A stretch of 12,289 nucleotides of DNA from Ruminococcus sp. CAG:382 (GTDB lineage: Bacteria > Bacillota > Clostridia > Oscillospirales > CAG-382). Positions 6,577 through 12,289 of the stretch are shown here, one piece after another. Position numbers and translations under genes: made by a program. The stretch is from NCBI GenBank assembly GCA_000433115.1, contig FR892209.1, positions 1,336-13,624 of the forward strand, in the 5' to 3' direction. The notes beneath the pieces were generated by a model. The model was not told the DNA's origin and did no database searches. It saw only the letters and a list, made by a program, of their open reading frames with translations. Every line of letters starts with the position of its first letter. Within the stretch, counting starts at the first letter, position 1.

Positions 6577-7941
6577 ATGGCAAATACGTATGAGGAGAAA
6601 CTCGGCACGGAGAAAATGCTGCCGCTGATTTTGAAAATGGCGCTTCCGTCGGTGGCTGCGCAGCTTGTGAATCTGCTTTACAGCATTGTCGACCGCATCT
6701 ATATTGGCCATATTCCCGAAATCGGGACGGATGCGCTTGCGGGTATCGGGGTTACATCGTCGGTGATCATGCTCGTCGCAGCGTTTGCGAACATCGTGGG
6801 CGGCGGCGGTGCACCGCTGGCGTCAATAGCGCTCGGCAAGGGCGATCGGGAGCGTGCAAAGCGTATTCTCGGCAACGGATTTGGTCTGCTTGTTATTTTC
6901 GCGGCTGTCACGTCGGCTGCCGTATATATTTTCATGGAGCCGTTACTGCTCCTCACGGGCGCTTCCGAGGCGACGATCGGCTATTCTATGGACTACCTTT
7001 CGGTTTATATGACGGGCACGCTGTTTGTGATGCTTGCGACGGGGCTGAACACGTTTATAAATGCTCAGGGCAGACCCGGGATAGGTATGCTGTCTGTCAT
7101 AATCGGCGCGCTTCTGAACGTCGTGCTTGACCCGCTGTTCATATATACCTCGGGAATGGGTGTCAGAGGTGCGGCGCTTGCAACCGTCATTTCTCAGGCG
7201 TTCAGCGCGGCGTGGGTGGTTGGATTCCTCGCTTCGTCCAAAGCGTCGCTCAGGCTCAAAAAACGATATCTGCGCTTTGACGGAAGCGTTGTCGGGCCGA
7301 TATTTGCTCTTGGCGCCGCACCATTCGTCATGGCAAGCACGGAAAGCCTTGTCGGCTTCGTTCTGAACGGCAGTCTGAAGAATTACGGCGACATATACGT
7401 CAGCACTCTTACGGTGCTGCAGAGCGCGATACAGTTCGTGAGCATCCCTATGGCGGGATTCGGGCAGGGGATCGTCCCTGTCGTGAGCTATAACTACGGT
7501 CACGGGAGCTATGATCGCGTAAAACAGGCGTTCAGAATCATTGTGGCGGTGCTGTTCACCTTCAATTTTGTGACGATACTTACGATGGTGATGTTTCCCG
7601 GTGCCGTCGCATCGATATTCAACGATGATCCCGTGCTTGGCGAAAAGGTCGTACACGCGCTTCCGCTCTTTATGACCGGAATGCTGATATTCGGTTTGCA
7701 GCGCGCCTGTCAGAACATGTTTGTGGCACTGGGGCAGGCAAAAACATCGTTGTTTATCGCGCTGCTCAGAAAAGTCATATTGCTGATACCGTTGGCACTG
7801 ATACTGCCGCATTGGTTTGACGTTGACGGCGTGTTCCTCGCGGAGTCGTGCGCCGATTTTACCGCTGCGACTCTGTGTACGGTCATATTCTCGGTCAGGT
7901 TCCCGAAAATACTTGCGGCGGCAAAAGAAAGGAATTTATAA
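6577..7941 (+). CDS. MATE family efflux transporter (DinF/MepA-like)
   Basis: This is a predicted cation-driven antiporter that exports drugs or metabolites across the cytoplasmic membrane. The 454-residue length is typical of MATE proteins, and about twelve hydrophobic segments arranged as two similar halves are visible. Family features include LVNLLYSIVDRIYIGH (30-45), INAQGRPG (161-168), NVVLDPLFIY (181-190) in the first half, and QGIVPVVSYNYG (297-308) plus ALGQAKTSLF (384-393) in the second. The start at 6577 is chosen over an in-frame TTG at 6544 because GAGGAGG (6565-6571) lies 5 nt before it; the TTG sits inside the terminator hairpin. It is a single gene between an attenuator and a terminator. 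The substrate cannot be told from sequence. Confidence 0.93.
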   Translation: MANTYEEKLGTEKMLPLILKMALPSVAAQLVNLLYSIVDRIYIGHIPEIGTDALAGIGVTSSVIMLVAAFANIVGGGGAPLASIALGKGDRERAKRILGNGFGLLVIFAAVTSAAVYIFMEPLLLLTGASEATIGYSMDYLSVYMTGTLFVMLATGLNTFINAQGRPGIGMLSVIIGALLNVVLDPLFIYTSGMGVRGAALATVISQAFSAAWVVGFLASSKASLRLKKRYLRFDGSVVGPIFALGAAPFVMASTESLVGFVLNGSLKNYGDIYVSTLTVLQSAIQFVSIPMAGFGQGIVPVVSYNYGHGSYDRVKQAFRIIVAVLFTFNFVTILTMVMFPGAVASIFNDDPVLGEKVVHALPLFMTGMLIFGLQRACQNMFVALGQAKTSLFIALLRKVILLIPLALILPHWFDVDGVFLAESCADFTAATLCTVIFSVRFPKILAAAKERNL

Positions 7942-7947
7942 ACGACG

Positions 7948-7981
7948 AAGCGTTTCCTCACAAAAAAGGAAACGCTTTTTT
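7948..7981 (+). terminator. Rho-independent terminator of the MATE gene
   Basis: AAGCGTTTCCT (7948-7958) pairs with AGGAAACGCTT (7967-7977) around an 8-nt loop, followed by a T-run to 7981. It begins 7 nt after the stop codon. The 100 nt that follow (7982-8084) hold nothing I recognise. Confidence 0.9.
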
Positions 7982-8084
7982 GCATTTTTTCAGATATGAA
8001 TCGCAATCAAATCATCACCGTCAAGCGTGTGAGCGGAAAATAACGGTATATTGACGCGATTATGATTCGAAGAGTTTGAGAGGA

Positions 8085-8118
8085 AAATGAAAAAAGCCCC
8101 GAAGGGCTTTTTTCATTT
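8085..8118 (-). terminator. Rho-independent terminator of the cohesin-like surface protein gene
   Basis: A 15-bp perfect stem (8085-8099 with 8104-8118) has the loop TTCG on the minus strand closed by C-G, a very stable tetraloop, with GGGC followed by TTTTTT. It lies 14 nt beyond the minus-strand stop codon. The symmetry means it could also stop + strand readthrough from the MATE gene. Confidence 0.9.
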
Positions 8119-8132
8119 ATCAAAATTCAGAC

Positions 8133-10484
8133 TTATCTGAACTTTCTGACTGCGAACACGCCGCCGGCAGTGACAAGAGCGAGGAGTGCGATTGCAGCTA
8201 CGCCAAAGTCGCCGGTTTCGGGAGAAGTCTTGGAGGACTCTTCGGAAGGCTCTTCGGAAGAAGGTTCAACAGAAGGTTCAGCGGAAGGCTCTTCGGAGGA
8301 GGGTTCCTCAGAGGAGGGCTCTTCGGAAGAGGGTTCGTCGGGTCCGTCATTACCAACGGTGATATCAGCGTAAGTACCCTGACCTTCAACACGTTCAGCG
8401 TCAACGGTGGTGAGGGCAACATCATCGATGGAAATATAGATGTGATAGCCGTCAGCTACGTCGTCGAGAACAACGAAGGGGATTGTGAATACGAAGTCAT
8501 CAGCGCTCTGGATTGCGTTTGCCTGCTGAGCGTTAACAGCTGCGAAGTTGATAACGTTGCCTTCAACAGTGGTGAGAGATTCCCAGTCGGAATCCTGAAC
8601 GTAAGGAGCGGAGAAGAGCTTCATGAGGTCAGCGGGAAGTACGGGCATAACTGCCTTGTCGTCATACTTGAGAGCGAATTCAACGCCGAGGAAGGAATTC
8701 TTGAGGTCTTCAAGAGTTACGGTTACGGTGAAGATATCGCCTGCCTTGACGGATTCGGGGAATTCAACTGCGATAACTGCAGCGGGATCCTTGACGTCCT
8801 TGATAACGGGAGCGTCGGGCTGAGTTACGGGAGCCTTTTCGCCGGTGGTGATCTTGGCGAAGGAACCGGTACCGTCGACACGGTCGGAATCAGCATTGGT
8901 GCCTGCGACTGCGTCAACTACGATGTAGGAAGCGAGGTTAGCGGCAACGTCAGCCTTAGCGGTGAACATGAGAACGATTGCGAAGCTGTCTTCGTCGATG
9001 AGGTTTGCAGCTTCTGCGGTCACGAAGGAGAGTTCGATCTTACCGGCTTCAGCGGTGGTGAGGCTTTCCCATTCGCCGCTTTCAACATTCTTTGCAAGAA
9101 GAGTGTCGAGGAAGTTGCCGGTGGGGAGATAAAGCTCAAAGAGGTCTTTATCATAGGTAAGGGTTGCTTCAACACCGTAGAGGAACGACTTGAGGTTGCT
9201 TGCGGTGATGGTTGCAACGAAGCTGCTGCCAGCCTTTACGTTGTCAGCGGAAAGTTGAACATCGAGGTTGAAAGCGCTGTTTTCGGGCTTTGCGATAACG
9301 GGTTCGTCGCCGGGTTCTTCAGAGGGCTCTTCAGAAGGCTCTTCGGAGGGTTCCTCGGAGGGCTCTTCGCTGGATTCTTCAGCAGCAACTTTGCCGTATG
9401 CTTCGCATTCGGAGATGAAGAGGAATACGCCGCCGACAGTGGAGGACTTGGTGTACGCATACTTGACATAACGGCCGGAAGCTTCTGCTTCAAGCTCTGC
9501 CCAAGCGCCTTCGCCGGTGAGGTTTTCGGTTACGGAACCAACGGAGGTCCAGGTGGAATTGTCATCGGAAACGAAGAATTCGACCTTTTCGATCTCAGCG
9601 ATACCGCTGCCGCCGGTGCCGTAGATATGAGTTCTGAATGAGGAGAATTCGGTAACAGAACCGAAGTCGAGAACGATTTCGCCGACTTTGCCGTCGAAGT
9701 TATTCTTGGCGCTGTCGTTGTTGTAGTAGAAAGCTGCCCAGTCGACGCCGGCCATACCGAGAGCGCCGTATTCAGCGATAATACCGTCGTTTACCTTGCC
9801 GTTGTAGCTGCAGGGCCACTGGCTTTCGTTGTCGACATATTCGGGAGTGTTGAGAACTGTTGCATTGAGTGCAAGGTTCTTGGATTCGGAAGGTGCGGTA
9901 GAGGGTTCTTCAACAGGAGCTTCGCCTTCAACGAAGGAGAACTCGGTGTACATATTGTACTTTCTGTTGGATTCAGCGGAATAGGTTACTTTTGCGACGA
10001 TCTTGTCAGCTTCAACGGACTTGCCGAAATCAGCTGCGATGTCAACAATCTGAGCATTGCCTTCGCCGATTGTTGCGGTGAAGGATTCGCCTGCCACTTC
10101 AAAGGTAACTGCTTCGGGGAGACCGACGTTACCTGAGGTGTAGTTGAGGATGGAGAGGACTACGCCCTTGACAAACTTCTTACCGTCAAGGTCGAGAGTG
10201 AGGGTGTACTCACAAACGGCGCCTGTACCGTTCCTGAGAGCGAACATGTACTTCTGGTTGCCTTCCCATTTTACGATGGGAGTTTCAGCGTCCTTTACGC
10301 CGTCAACGAGTACATCGACAGTGCCGTAAGGGCTTGCCTGTACGGTTACGCCATCGGGAATATCATAGGAGACAGACATTCCGGAAGCGCTTGCGGAGAA
10401 GACGAGGCAGGTTGCGAATACGCTGACGGTTAGCAATGCCGAAAGCAGTATGCAAAGAGCCTTTCTGGTGATGCATTTCTTCAT
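8133..10484 (-). CDS. Secreted anchored protein with F5/8C and two cohesin-like domains
   Basis: This is a predicted extracellular protein of 783 residues that may bind carbohydrate and partner proteins. In order: signal peptide (1-34, cut near SASA); unrecognised N-terminal domain (35-188); F5/8 type C (discoidin, CBM32-like) domain (about 200-364, with VGEIVLDFGSVTEFSSFR at 267-284 and GRYVKYAYT at 337-345); Ser-Glu-Glu-Pro linker (370-391); cohesin-like domain 1 (about 405-548) and 2 (about 570-711), each with a VKAG opening, GVE strand and YDxxx motif, and both carrying WESLTT (472-477, 634-639); second acidic linker (717-751); then SPETGD (754-759), a helix (760-778) and RKFR. The tail looks like a PxTG sortase signal without the Leu, or a simple membrane anchor. 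The start at 10484, not 10568, puts the signal peptide at the N-terminus with AAAGGA upstream. No catalytic domain is seen. AAG dominates for Lys, suggesting high expression. Confidence 0.85.
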   Translation of the reverse strand: MKKCITRKALCILLSALLTVSVFATCLVFSASASGMSVSYDIPDGVTVQASPYGTVDVLVDGVKDAETPIVKWEGNQKYMFALRNGTGAVCEYTLTLDLDGKKFVKGVVLSILNYTSGNVGLPEAVTFEVAGESFTATIGEGNAQIVDIAADFGKSVEADKIVAKVTYSAESNRKYNMYTEFSFVEGEAPVEEPSTAPSESKNLALNATVLNTPEYVDNESQWPCSYNGKVNDGIIAEYGALGMAGVDWAAFYYNNDSAKNNFDGKVGEIVLDFGSVTEFSSFRTHIYGTGGSGIAEIEKVEFFVSDDNSTWTSVGSVTENLTGEGAWAELEAEASGRYVKYAYTKSSTVGGVFLFISECEAYGKVAAEESSEEPSEEPSEEPSEEPSEEPGDEPVIAKPENSAFNLDVQLSADNVKAGSSFVATITASNLKSFLYGVEATLTYDKDLFELYLPTGNFLDTLLAKNVESGEWESLTTAEAGKIELSFVTAEAANLIDEDSFAIVLMFTAKADVAANLASYIVVDAVAGTNADSDRVDGTGSFAKITTGEKAPVTQPDAPVIKDVKDPAAVIAVEFPESVKAGDIFTVTVTLEDLKNSFLGVEFALKYDDKAVMPVLPADLMKLFSAPYVQDSDWESLTTVEGNVINFAAVNAQQANAIQSADDFVFTIPFVVLDDVADGYHIYISIDDVALTTVDAERVEGQGTYADITVGNDGPDEPSSEEPSSEEPSSEEPSAEPSVEPSSEEPSEESSKTSPETGDFGVAAIALLALVTAGGVFAVRKFR
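8232..8336 (-). repeat. SSEEP-type coding repeats, C-terminal linker
   Basis: These degenerate 12- and 15-nt units encode Glu/Ser/Pro repeats (SSEEP three times, then SAEP, SVEP, SSEEP, SEES) at residues 717-751 of the surface protein. They lie between the second cohesin-like domain and the anchor helix, where a stiff acidic stalk would hold the protein off the cell. Similar DNA units make length change by slippage possible. Confidence 0.9.
9312..9377 (-). repeat. SEEP coding repeats, inter-domain linker
   Basis: These are 12-nt units encoding SEEP (five in a row with an extra leading Ser) at residues 370-391, between the F5/8C domain and the first cohesin-like domain. The codons vary among units, so the repeat is maintained at protein level. 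The same unit type recurs in the C-terminal linker about 1 kb away. Confidence 0.9.
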
Positions 10485-10537
10485 AATAAAAGATACATCC
10501 TTTCTAAAAAATTCTGTTTGATAAACGGTTTCTGACG

Positions 10538-10562
10538 CTGCAAAAACAGGTTGTTTTTGCAG
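10538..10562 (-). promoter_or_regulatory. Hairpin in the 5' leader of the surface protein gene
   Basis: CTGCAAAAAC (10538-10547) pairs perfectly over 10 bp with GTTTTTGCAG (10553-10562) around a 5-nt loop. It lies in the predicted leader about 55 nt before the start codon. It lacks a T-tail on the minus strand, so it is more likely an mRNA-stabilising stem or a protein binding site than a terminator. The 10-base palindrome AGTTGCAACT (10561-10570) adjoins it. Confidence 0.6.
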
Positions 10563-10571
10563 TTGCAACTT

Positions 10572-10600
10572 ATAATATCACAAAAACAAAAAGTCTGCAA
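10572..10600 (-). promoter_or_regulatory. Possible second promoter of the surface protein gene
   Basis: On the minus strand TTGCAG (10600-10595) and TATTAT (10577-10572) are spaced 17 bp. The -35 is a weak match. It lies downstream of the better promoter, and its -35 is itself one of the clustered TTGCAR motifs, so a regulator binding those motifs would hide it. Confidence 0.35.
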
Positions 10601-10627
10601 CATAATCAACCGATACCAAGCACGTTG

Positions 10628-10656
10628 ATTCTATCACATCTGCGCCTGTTTGTCAA
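10628..10656 (-). promoter_or_regulatory. Main promoter of the surface protein gene
   Basis: On the minus strand a perfect TTGACA (10656-10651) is followed after 17 bp by TAGAAT (10633-10628). Transcription would start near 10621, leaving a leader of about 137 nt before the start codon at 10484. Confidence 0.8.
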
Positions 10657-10724
10657 TAGAAAAATGTCTGATTTGTTGCCGTTGTTGCAGAAAAATGAGA
10701 AGAAAAAGGTGAATTTGCGAACAT

Positions 10725-10762
10725 AAAAGCCCGCTTCGCGGAAAACGGTGATGCAAAGCGGG
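10725..10762 (-). terminator. Probable terminator of the RNHCP / membrane protein operon
   Basis: On the minus strand CCCGCTT (10762-10756) pairs with AAGCGGG (10736-10730) around a 19-nt loop, followed by CTTTTATG. A shorter alternative, CCGC/GCGG around GAA, lies at its left edge. The T-run is short, so efficiency may be modest. It begins 44 nt beyond the membrane protein stop codon. The bases from here to the surface gene promoter (10657-10724) show nothing else apart from one TTGCAG. Confidence 0.55.
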
Positions 10763-10805
10763 TGAAACAGTGATGTATGAGTTTGTTCCGGCGATATGCC
10801 GGGAG

Positions 10806-11801
10806 CTATTTCATGAGTTTTTTCGCGACATACAGCGCGAAAGGGTCCTCCGGCTCAAAGGCGACGCTGACGGGTGCGGGAAACGATGTGGGGAGAGTTT
10901 TCACGGTCAGGAAGTGCTTTCCGACGTTTCCCCCGCGTACTCTGATATGGGCGGGACGAAGCCCGGCTTTTGCAACCGCGCGGATATATTCTCCTGCAAG
11001 CGAAGCGAAGTCGTCAAGAGTCAGAGCGGTCGAAACGTTGATGTCAAAGGACATCCGCGACAGATCCGAAAACTGCTCCGAAACGTCGAGTTTTCCTTCG
11101 GGAAAGGCGCTTATTCCCGCGGATACGACGCCGAATTTTCCGTTCGGATATGCGTCGCGCAGTGCGAGCTGGACCTTCAGACGCGCGTCGCTCATCAGCG
11201 AATTAACGGCGCGGGCGCGGTAATTATCAATCACATATGTGCCGTCGGAATACAGTGTACAGATGTCGGTCACGTTGTTCGTGCCGTAGATCTCGGTGAA
11301 ATAAAGGCGCTTTGCGCGGTCGTAGCGCAGACCGTTCGTTTTTACCGAATCGGTATAATTCTCACTGACATAGGCTTCAAGCGTGTCGGAAGCGCGAAAC
11401 GCCGACAGTGGACTGCCGAAAAGATAAAAATGCCCGGCGCAGCCGATCGCGACAAGGAAAACGGCGGCAACGGCGGCGAGTGCTTTCCTTGATTCAGTGA
11501 ACTTTGCGGCGAGACAACCGACAAGGCAGCATACGCCCGAAAACGCCGCGCATACAACGGAAAATTCAAAATCTCCGACGAAAAATGAGCTTACAAAGTA
11601 AGCGGAGACGGCGAATATGATCGACGAAAACAGCCATTTCACACGTGTGAAGCCTGCGGCAACGGCGCATACTATACAGAAGGGAAGAGTTGCCCATTTG
11701 CCGCCCTTCGGCAGCAGCATATATGCGGAGACAAACGCCAGAGCGCATACGACGATGAGGTCGATATAATATCTCAGAGTTGTGTTTTTGCTTTTTTCCA
11801 T
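10806..11801 (-). CDS. Unrecognised membrane protein with five helices and an outer C-terminal domain
   Basis: I do not recognise this 331-residue protein. Hydrophobic helices lie at about 12-30, 37-51, 56-74, 80-98 and 108-126. Basic residues in the N-terminus, FTRVKW (51-56) and KFTESRK (100-106) place those segments inside by the positive-inside rule, so the remaining 200 residues should face outside. That part has an FGSPLSAF junction (128-135), an alternating strand/helix pattern, and a late segment with LTLDDFASLAGEYIRAVAKA (260-279); it recalls small accessory domains such as YfjL-like ones only loosely. Six of its eight Cys (18, 42, 45, 84, 91, 92, 96, 121) lie in or beside helices 2, 4 and 5. 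GTGAGG precedes the start by 8 nt, and 10 nt separate it from the RNHCP gene stop, so the two share a transcript. Confidence 0.8.
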   Translation of the reverse strand: MEKSKNTTLRYYIDLIVVCALAFVSAYMLLPKGGKWATLPFCIVCAVAAGFTRVKWLFSSIIFAVSAYFVSSFFVGDFEFSVVCAAFSGVCCLVGCLAAKFTESRKALAAVAAVFLVAIGCAGHFYLFGSPLSAFRASDTLEAYVSENYTDSVKTNGLRYDRAKRLYFTEIYGTNNVTDICTLYSDGTYVIDNYRARAVNSLMSDARLKVQLALRDAYPNGKFGVVSAGISAFPEGKLDVSEQFSDLSRMSFDINVSTALTLDDFASLAGEYIRAVAKAGLRPAHIRVRGGNVGKHFLTVKTLPTSFPAPVSVAFEPEDPFALYVAKKLMK

Positions 11802-11811
11802 CTGTGATTCC

Positions 11812-12138
11812 TCACTCTATGTTATAAGGATTCGTGAGCTTTATGAGAAGTTCGGTGTCGTCGTCCGATTGCGAGCGGTTGTTCCGCGTGAAGCCGCAGA
11901 CGGTGCAACGGTGAGTTATGACGAAGCCGCGGCGGGAATCGGCTTTTACGGCTATCGGCTTCATAAGCCCGCGGCATTGCGAGGCACGGTCGCCGGGGTT
12001 GACATCGACATGGAGCGAGCAGAGGCAGAACGGACAGTGATTACGCGACGAATAGCCGAGAGGGGGTACCTCTCTGCCGCATCCCGCGCAGATAAACCCC
12101 GAGTCGTTTTTCGCGAAAAGTGTGTTGGATTGCGACAT
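11812..12138 (-). CDS. RNHCP domain zinc-binding protein
   Basis: This is a small cytoplasmic protein of 108 residues of the RNHCP family, whose function is not established. The naming motif is present and extended: RNHCPFCLCSLHVD (32-45), then PGDRASQCRGLMKPI (48-62). Metal-ligand pairs are Cys17/Cys20, Cys35/Cys38, and Cys78/Cys81, with Cys40, Cys55, His34 and His77 nearby, consistent with two zinc-ribbon-like sites. The acidic, polar C-terminus is probably flexible. The start has GGAGG (12146-12150 read on the minus strand) 7 nt before it, and the N-terminus fits the family. It is first in the operon with the membrane protein gene, and a consensus promoter lies about 60 nt upstream. Zinc binding is inferred from Cys spacing. 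Confidence 0.92.
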   Translation of the reverse strand: MSQSNTLFAKNDSGFICAGCGREVPPLGYSSRNHCPFCLCSLHVDVNPGDRASQCRGLMKPIAVKADSRRGFVITHRCTVCGFTRNNRSQSDDDTELLIKLTNPYNIE

Positions 12139-12176
12139 GGCTTTGCCTCCGCCTAAAAAAATTTACAATCTGGGTA

Positions 12177-12205
12177 TGTACATTTGCTTTCAGCTATATT
12201 ATAAT
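12177..12205 (+). promoter_or_regulatory. Possible promoter of the rightward gene at the window end
   Basis: TGTACA (12177-12182) and a perfect TATAAT (12200-12205) are spaced 17 bp. The -35 matches four of six positions. Its -10 overlaps the -10 of the leftward promoter, so polymerase would compete between the two directions. Confidence 0.45.
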
Positions 12206-12226
12206 ACGTAATTGTGAATAATTCAA
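12198..12226 (-). promoter_or_regulatory. Promoter of the RNHCP / membrane protein operon
   Basis: On the minus strand TTGAAT (12226-12221) and a perfect TATAAT (12203-12198) are spaced 17 bp. Transcription would start near 12191, about 53 nt before the RNHCP start codon. Confidence 0.75.
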
Positions 12227-12262
12227 GAGGACGTTTCGCGTCCCGAAAGGAAAATAGATTTT

Positions 12263-12289
12263 ATGAGCAAAAAATGCGCGGTCAATCCC
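12263..12289 (+). CDS. 5' end of an unidentified gene (partial)
   Basis: Only nine codons are present, reading MSKKCAVNP, so no family can be named. The start is supported by AAAGGA (12246-12251) about 11 nt upstream, rather far but acceptable, and by a possible promoter at 12177-12205. It is divergent from the RNHCP operon. Confidence 0.45.

Noticed and set aside
8229..8336. CRISPR-like or mobile repeat suggested by the repeated CTCTTCGGA units
   Set aside because: The units are in frame, encode Ser-Glu-Glu-Pro linkers with varied codons, and have no unique spacers.
8442..9641. 399-codon + strand frame antisense to the surface protein gene
   Set aside because: It is a shadow of the minus-strand gene, which has signal peptide, domains, promoter and terminator. 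The Gly/Phe-rich product mirrors the SEEP repeats and codon bias.
10484..10501. Five-codon frame (MYLLL) ending over the surface protein start codon
   Set aside because: Its ATG is part of the AAAGGATG ribosome binding region of the main gene, and such a short frame is expected by chance.
11782..12156. 124-codon + strand frame over the RNHCP gene
   Set aside because: It is antisense to a gene with an unmistakable RNHCP motif and good ribosome binding site.

Overview
The window looks like chromosomal DNA from a gut-type, low-complexity-envelope Firmicute (Clostridia, probably Oscillospirales/Ruminococcaceae). This is inferred from the gene content (BMP-type nucleoside ABC transporter, RNHCP protein, DinF/MepA-like MATE pump), strong AGGAGG-type ribosome binding sites, TTGACA/TATAAT promoters, T-tailed hairpin terminators, a lipobox lipoprotein, and a surface protein with cohesin-like domains, Ser-Glu-Glu-Pro linkers and a PxTG-like C-terminal anchor. 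No mobile element, CRISPR array or phage gene was seen.

Region 1 (1-5965, + strand) is a purine acquisition unit. After the tail of an unknown upstream gene come xpt (xanthine phosphoribosyltransferase) and a four-gene ABC importer: BMP-family lipoprotein, fused double ATPase, and two BPD_transp_2 permeases. A 16-bp perfect terminator hairpin ends the unit. A strong hairpin sits between the lipoprotein and ATPase genes and probably sets a higher dose of the lipoprotein. The logic is uptake of a purine base or nucleoside, with Xpt converting xanthine to XMP.

Region 2 (5966-7981, + strand) has a 240-nt stretch without a credible gene, then a textbook promoter with an A/T-tract UP-like element driving tRNA-Leu(GAG), which has its own terminator. 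A MATE efflux gene follows. Its leader contains three mutually exclusive hairpins (anti-antiterminator, antiterminator, intrinsic terminator) just ahead of the ribosome binding site, so the pump is probably controlled by attenuation.

Region 3 (8085-10656, - strand) is a monocistronic gene for a large secreted, wall- or membrane-anchored protein: signal peptide, unknown N-terminal domain, F5/8C (discoidin/CBM32-like) domain, acidic repeat linker, two cohesin-like domains, second acidic repeat linker, SPETGD plus membrane helix. It has a consensus promoter, a possible second promoter, and an unusual cluster of TTGCAR motifs upstream.

Region 4 (10725-12289) holds a two-gene - strand operon: a small RNHCP zinc-binding protein, then an unrecognised membrane protein with five helices and an extracytoplasmic domain. 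Its promoter overlaps a divergent + strand promoter for a gene whose first nine codons are at the window's end.
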